From contig DASVDK010000220.1 of the NCBI GenBank assembly GCA_036381125.1, forward strand, positions 1 through 14,421: DNA of 14,421 nucleotides, read 5' to 3'. The notes beneath the pieces were generated by a model. It did no database searches and was not told where the DNA came from. It was given only the letters and a program-made list of their open reading frames with translations. This DNA comes from DASVDK01 sp036381125 [NCBI: Thermodesulfobacteriota bacterium] (lineage in GTDB: Bacteria > DASVDK01). The position numbers and the translations under genes were made by a program. Shown here piece by piece: positions 12,774 through 14,421 of the stretch (its first letter is position 1; each line of letters begins with the position of its first letter).

Positions 12774-12785
12774 AAGGAGACGATC

Positions 12786-13592
12786 ATGCCCAAGACGAAC
12801 CCCGAGGCCGCGCGCCTCACGGAGGCCGCCGAGGCGGCCGTCGCCAAACTCGAGGCGCTCGGCGAGAACGAGCCGTTCGCCGAACCGCTTGCGGCCGCCG
12901 AGCGGGCCGTCGCCGCGCTCGAGGTGCCGGCCCGTGCCAGCCTGTTCCCTGAGCAACTCGAGCCGGTCGACGCCGGCGTCCTCGCGGACTGGCAGGACCT
13001 GCGCGGCGACCTGCACCGGCTCCGCATCGCCGAGAGCCTCGCCGAGCTGCACGGCCACGCCTTTCCCGAGCTGCAGCGCGTGATCCGCGGCCCGCGTGGT
13101 CAGGACCTCGTCCGCCGCGCCGCGTGGGCGGCCAGCGGCGCGCTCGGCCGCGAGCCCGAGGCCGTCGTCGCCGAGCAGCTCGCGACGTTCACGCGCCTCG
13201 TGGCCGGGCAGCTCGTCGGGCAGGCCGAGCACGAGCCGTGGGCCACGATCCTTGGGGCGACGGTCCCCGCTCTCCGGGCCCGGCTCCTGGCGGCCCGGAC
13301 GGCCCTCGAGCAGCGCGCCGCCGCGGCGGCCGAGCGGCTCCGCCAGGAGGAGGCCGAGGCCGAGCGGGTCCTCGCCGAGGCGACGGTCGAACGGCGCCGG
13401 GCGCTGGCCGAGCGCCTCGAACGGATGCCGGCGTCGCGGCTGTTCACCGTCCCGGTCGGGATCGGCGAGGTCGACCAGGTGACGGCGGGGGCGCTCCGGC
13501 GTCGCATCCAGGCGGGGGTCTACGACGACAACGCCGCGTTCCTCGAGCGCCTCGAACGCGAGGTCGCGGCCCTTGAGGCGGTCGCCCGGTGA
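12786..13592 (+). CDS. Unknown helical/coiled-coil element protein
   Basis: A 268-residue protein; ATG 12786 is chosen because AAGGAG (12774-12779) lies 6 bases upstream, rather than in-frame GTG 12762, which falls inside a hairpin. I do not recognise a family. It is Ala/Glu/Leu/Arg-rich and mostly helical, with coiled-coil propensity at about 1-45 and 175-225 (AARTALEQRAAAAAERLRQE, then EAEAERVLAEATVERRR). A more conserved-looking end reads SRLFTVPVGIGEVDQVTAGALRRRIQAGVYDDNAAFLERLER. There are no Cys residues or membrane segments. Its stop overlaps the next GTG (GTGA), coupling it to the putative metallopeptidase. A scaffold, DNA-associated or structural role is conceivable, but nothing in the sequence decides. 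Confidence 0.7.
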   Translation: MPKTNPEAARLTEAAEAAVAKLEALGENEPFAEPLAAAERAVAALEVPARASLFPEQLEPVDAGVLADWQDLRGDLHRLRIAESLAELHGHAFPELQRVIRGPRGQDLVRRAAWAASGALGREPEAVVAEQLATFTRLVAGQLVGQAEHEPWATILGATVPALRARLLAARTALEQRAAAAAERLRQEEAEAERVLAEATVERRRALAERLERMPASRLFTVPVGIGEVDQVTAGALRRRIQAGVYDDNAAFLERLEREVAALEAVAR

Positions 13593-14260
13593 GGGTCTCG
13601 AGCGTCGAGGTCGCGGCCCTCTTCGGCGACGCGCTCAGCTATCGCGAGACCATGGCGGGCGGGCCGCCATGGCTGTGCTGGCCGCTCGTCGCGACCCCGG
13701 CGGCCCGGTCGAAGCTGACGGACTGGGCGCGGCGCGCGCCGCGGCCCTGGGCGACGCCGGACGCGGCCACGCTCCTCACCCGGCTCGCCGTCACCGGCGA
13801 CGAGGAGATCGCCTACGGCGTGGCCGAGGTGCTCAGCGAGCTGCCGCCGCCCGTGATCGACTACGCGCGGACGCGGGTGAGCTTCCTCGCCGTGGGGCTT
13901 CGGATCTCGGGCTGGTGCGGCGCGCGCCCGGACCTCGCCGATCGGCCGTTCGTGATCGTGCTCGGCCCGGCCGACCGGACGCGCGACGGGATCCGCCGGG
14001 TGATCGCGCACGAAGTCGCGCATGCGTGGCTCTTGCCCGAGCCGCCCCCCAGCACGGTCGCGGCGGGCGCCCTCTGGATGGAGACCGTCCACGGGCTGCC
14101 GCTCGGCGAGGTCCCGGAGGCGGCGCGTGAGGCGGTGCTCGCCCGGCGGCAGGCGTCCGCCGTCCACGAGCGCCAGGCCGAGGCCCTCGTGGCCGCCTGG
14201 GGCTTCCCCGATCCCCCTCACCCGGCGCCGACCGCGCCGCGACGGAGACGACGACGATGA
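13589..14260 (+). CDS. Putative zinc metallopeptidase (HExxH) of the element
   Basis: A 223-residue protein with GTG start overlapping the previous stop. Residues 138-149 read VIAHEVAHAWLL: H141-E-x-x-H145 in a hydrophobic helix, the zinc-binding active site of many metallopeptidases. A downstream helix HERQAEALVAAWGF (about 193-206) resembles the ERQA..fA..lG helix that donates the third zinc ligand (Glu) in gluzincin and ImmA/IrrE-like proteins. A preceding strand FVIVLGP (121-127) fits the beta-sheet edge before the active helix. The N-terminal 90 residues are unassigned, and the tail is an Arg run. ImmA/IrrE-type proteases in mobile elements cleave Xre repressors to induce excision, and an Xre-like gene is present here, but the distance from it makes this tentative. 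Confidence 0.7.
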   Translation: MRVSSVEVAALFGDALSYRETMAGGPPWLCWPLVATPAARSKLTDWARRAPRPWATPDAATLLTRLAVTGDEEIAYGVAEVLSELPPPVIDYARTRVSFLAVGLRISGWCGARPDLADRPFVIVLGPADRTRDGIRRVIAHEVAHAWLLPEPPPSTVAAGALWMETVHGLPLGEVPEAAREAVLARRQASAVHERQAEALVAAWGFPDPPHPAPTAPRRRRRR

Positions 14261-14421
14261 AGACGAAGACGATCACGCTCAAGCTCGAGGTGCCGGCCAG
14301 CGAGGCGGCCCTGCTCGAGGGCCTCGACGACCTGCGCGCCGTGCACCCGGCGCTCCGTGAGGCCGAGTCGCGCGCTGCCGACCTCGAGCGCCGCCTCGCC
14401 GAGGCGAAGGCCGCGGTGCTC
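14257..14421 (+). CDS. Coiled-coil protein, truncated by the window end
   Basis: The first 55 codons of an open frame; ATG 14257 overlaps the preceding stop (ATGA). It begins MKTKTITLKLEVPASEAALL and continues into a Leu/Ala/Glu/Arg heptad-rich helix (HPALREAESRAADLERRLAE), suggesting a coiled coil. No family can be assigned from this part. Confidence 0.65.
   Translation, partial: MKTKTITLKLEVPASEAALLEGLDDLRAVHPALREAESRAADLERRLAEAKAAVL

Overview
The window comes from a very GC-rich bacterial chromosome (roughly 70% or more by eye). It carries a Gram-negative style signalling repertoire: a secreted BON-domain protein, PilZ and GGDEF proteins, a c-di-GMP-I (GEMM) riboswitch and -24/-12 (sigma-54) type promoters. 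I cannot name the species. A deltaproteobacterial/myxobacterial lineage or a Rokubacteria/Methylomirabilota-like soil lineage would fit, but this is a guess from composition and gene style.

Left part, 1-7207, is chromosomal backbone. Two divergent BON-domain genes (one exported, one cytoplasmic) share a 152-base spacer with a sigma-54-like promoter candidate facing each way. They are followed by tRNA-Cys, a family 2 glycosyltransferase, a PsiE-like four-helix membrane protein, a sigma-70 family factor, and the wreck of a ClpP-fold (SDH_sah) serine protease. On the minus strand lies a two-gene c-di-GMP operon: a PilZ + degenerate receiver + GGDEF diguanylate cyclase, translationally coupled to a stand-alone PilZ protein. 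Its leader reads, in order, a 20-bp palindrome, a good sigma-54 promoter, a GEMM-I riboswitch, and a hairpin that buries a Shine-Dalgarno/ATG. This suggests c-di-GMP controls production of its own synthase. tRNA-Leu(UAA) closes this part.

Right part, 7208-14421, is an integrative element that runs off the window. A tyrosine integrase ends 75 bases from the 3' end of tRNA-Leu, which lacks an encoded CCA, so this tRNA is the likely attachment site. Integrase and an unknown protein are read leftward. From a lower-GC divergent control region, a rightward, almost entirely start/stop-overlapped operon encodes an Xre-like repressor, an AlpA/excisionase-like protein, an unknown protein, a DUF3854 TOPRIM-like primase component, a D5/P4-type SF3 helicase, an unknown protein, a helical protein, an HExxH putative metallopeptidase and a truncated coiled-coil protein. 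No capsid, tail, terminase or conjugation gene is visible. The layout (int leftward, regulator/xis and primase-helicase rightward, repeat cluster beside the helicase) resembles P4-like or PICI-like phage satellites, though a prophage or ICE whose remaining genes lie beyond 14421 is equally possible. A cluster of eight GGCGCC boxes in inverted and direct orientation around an AT-richer core, right after the helicase, is a candidate replication origin.
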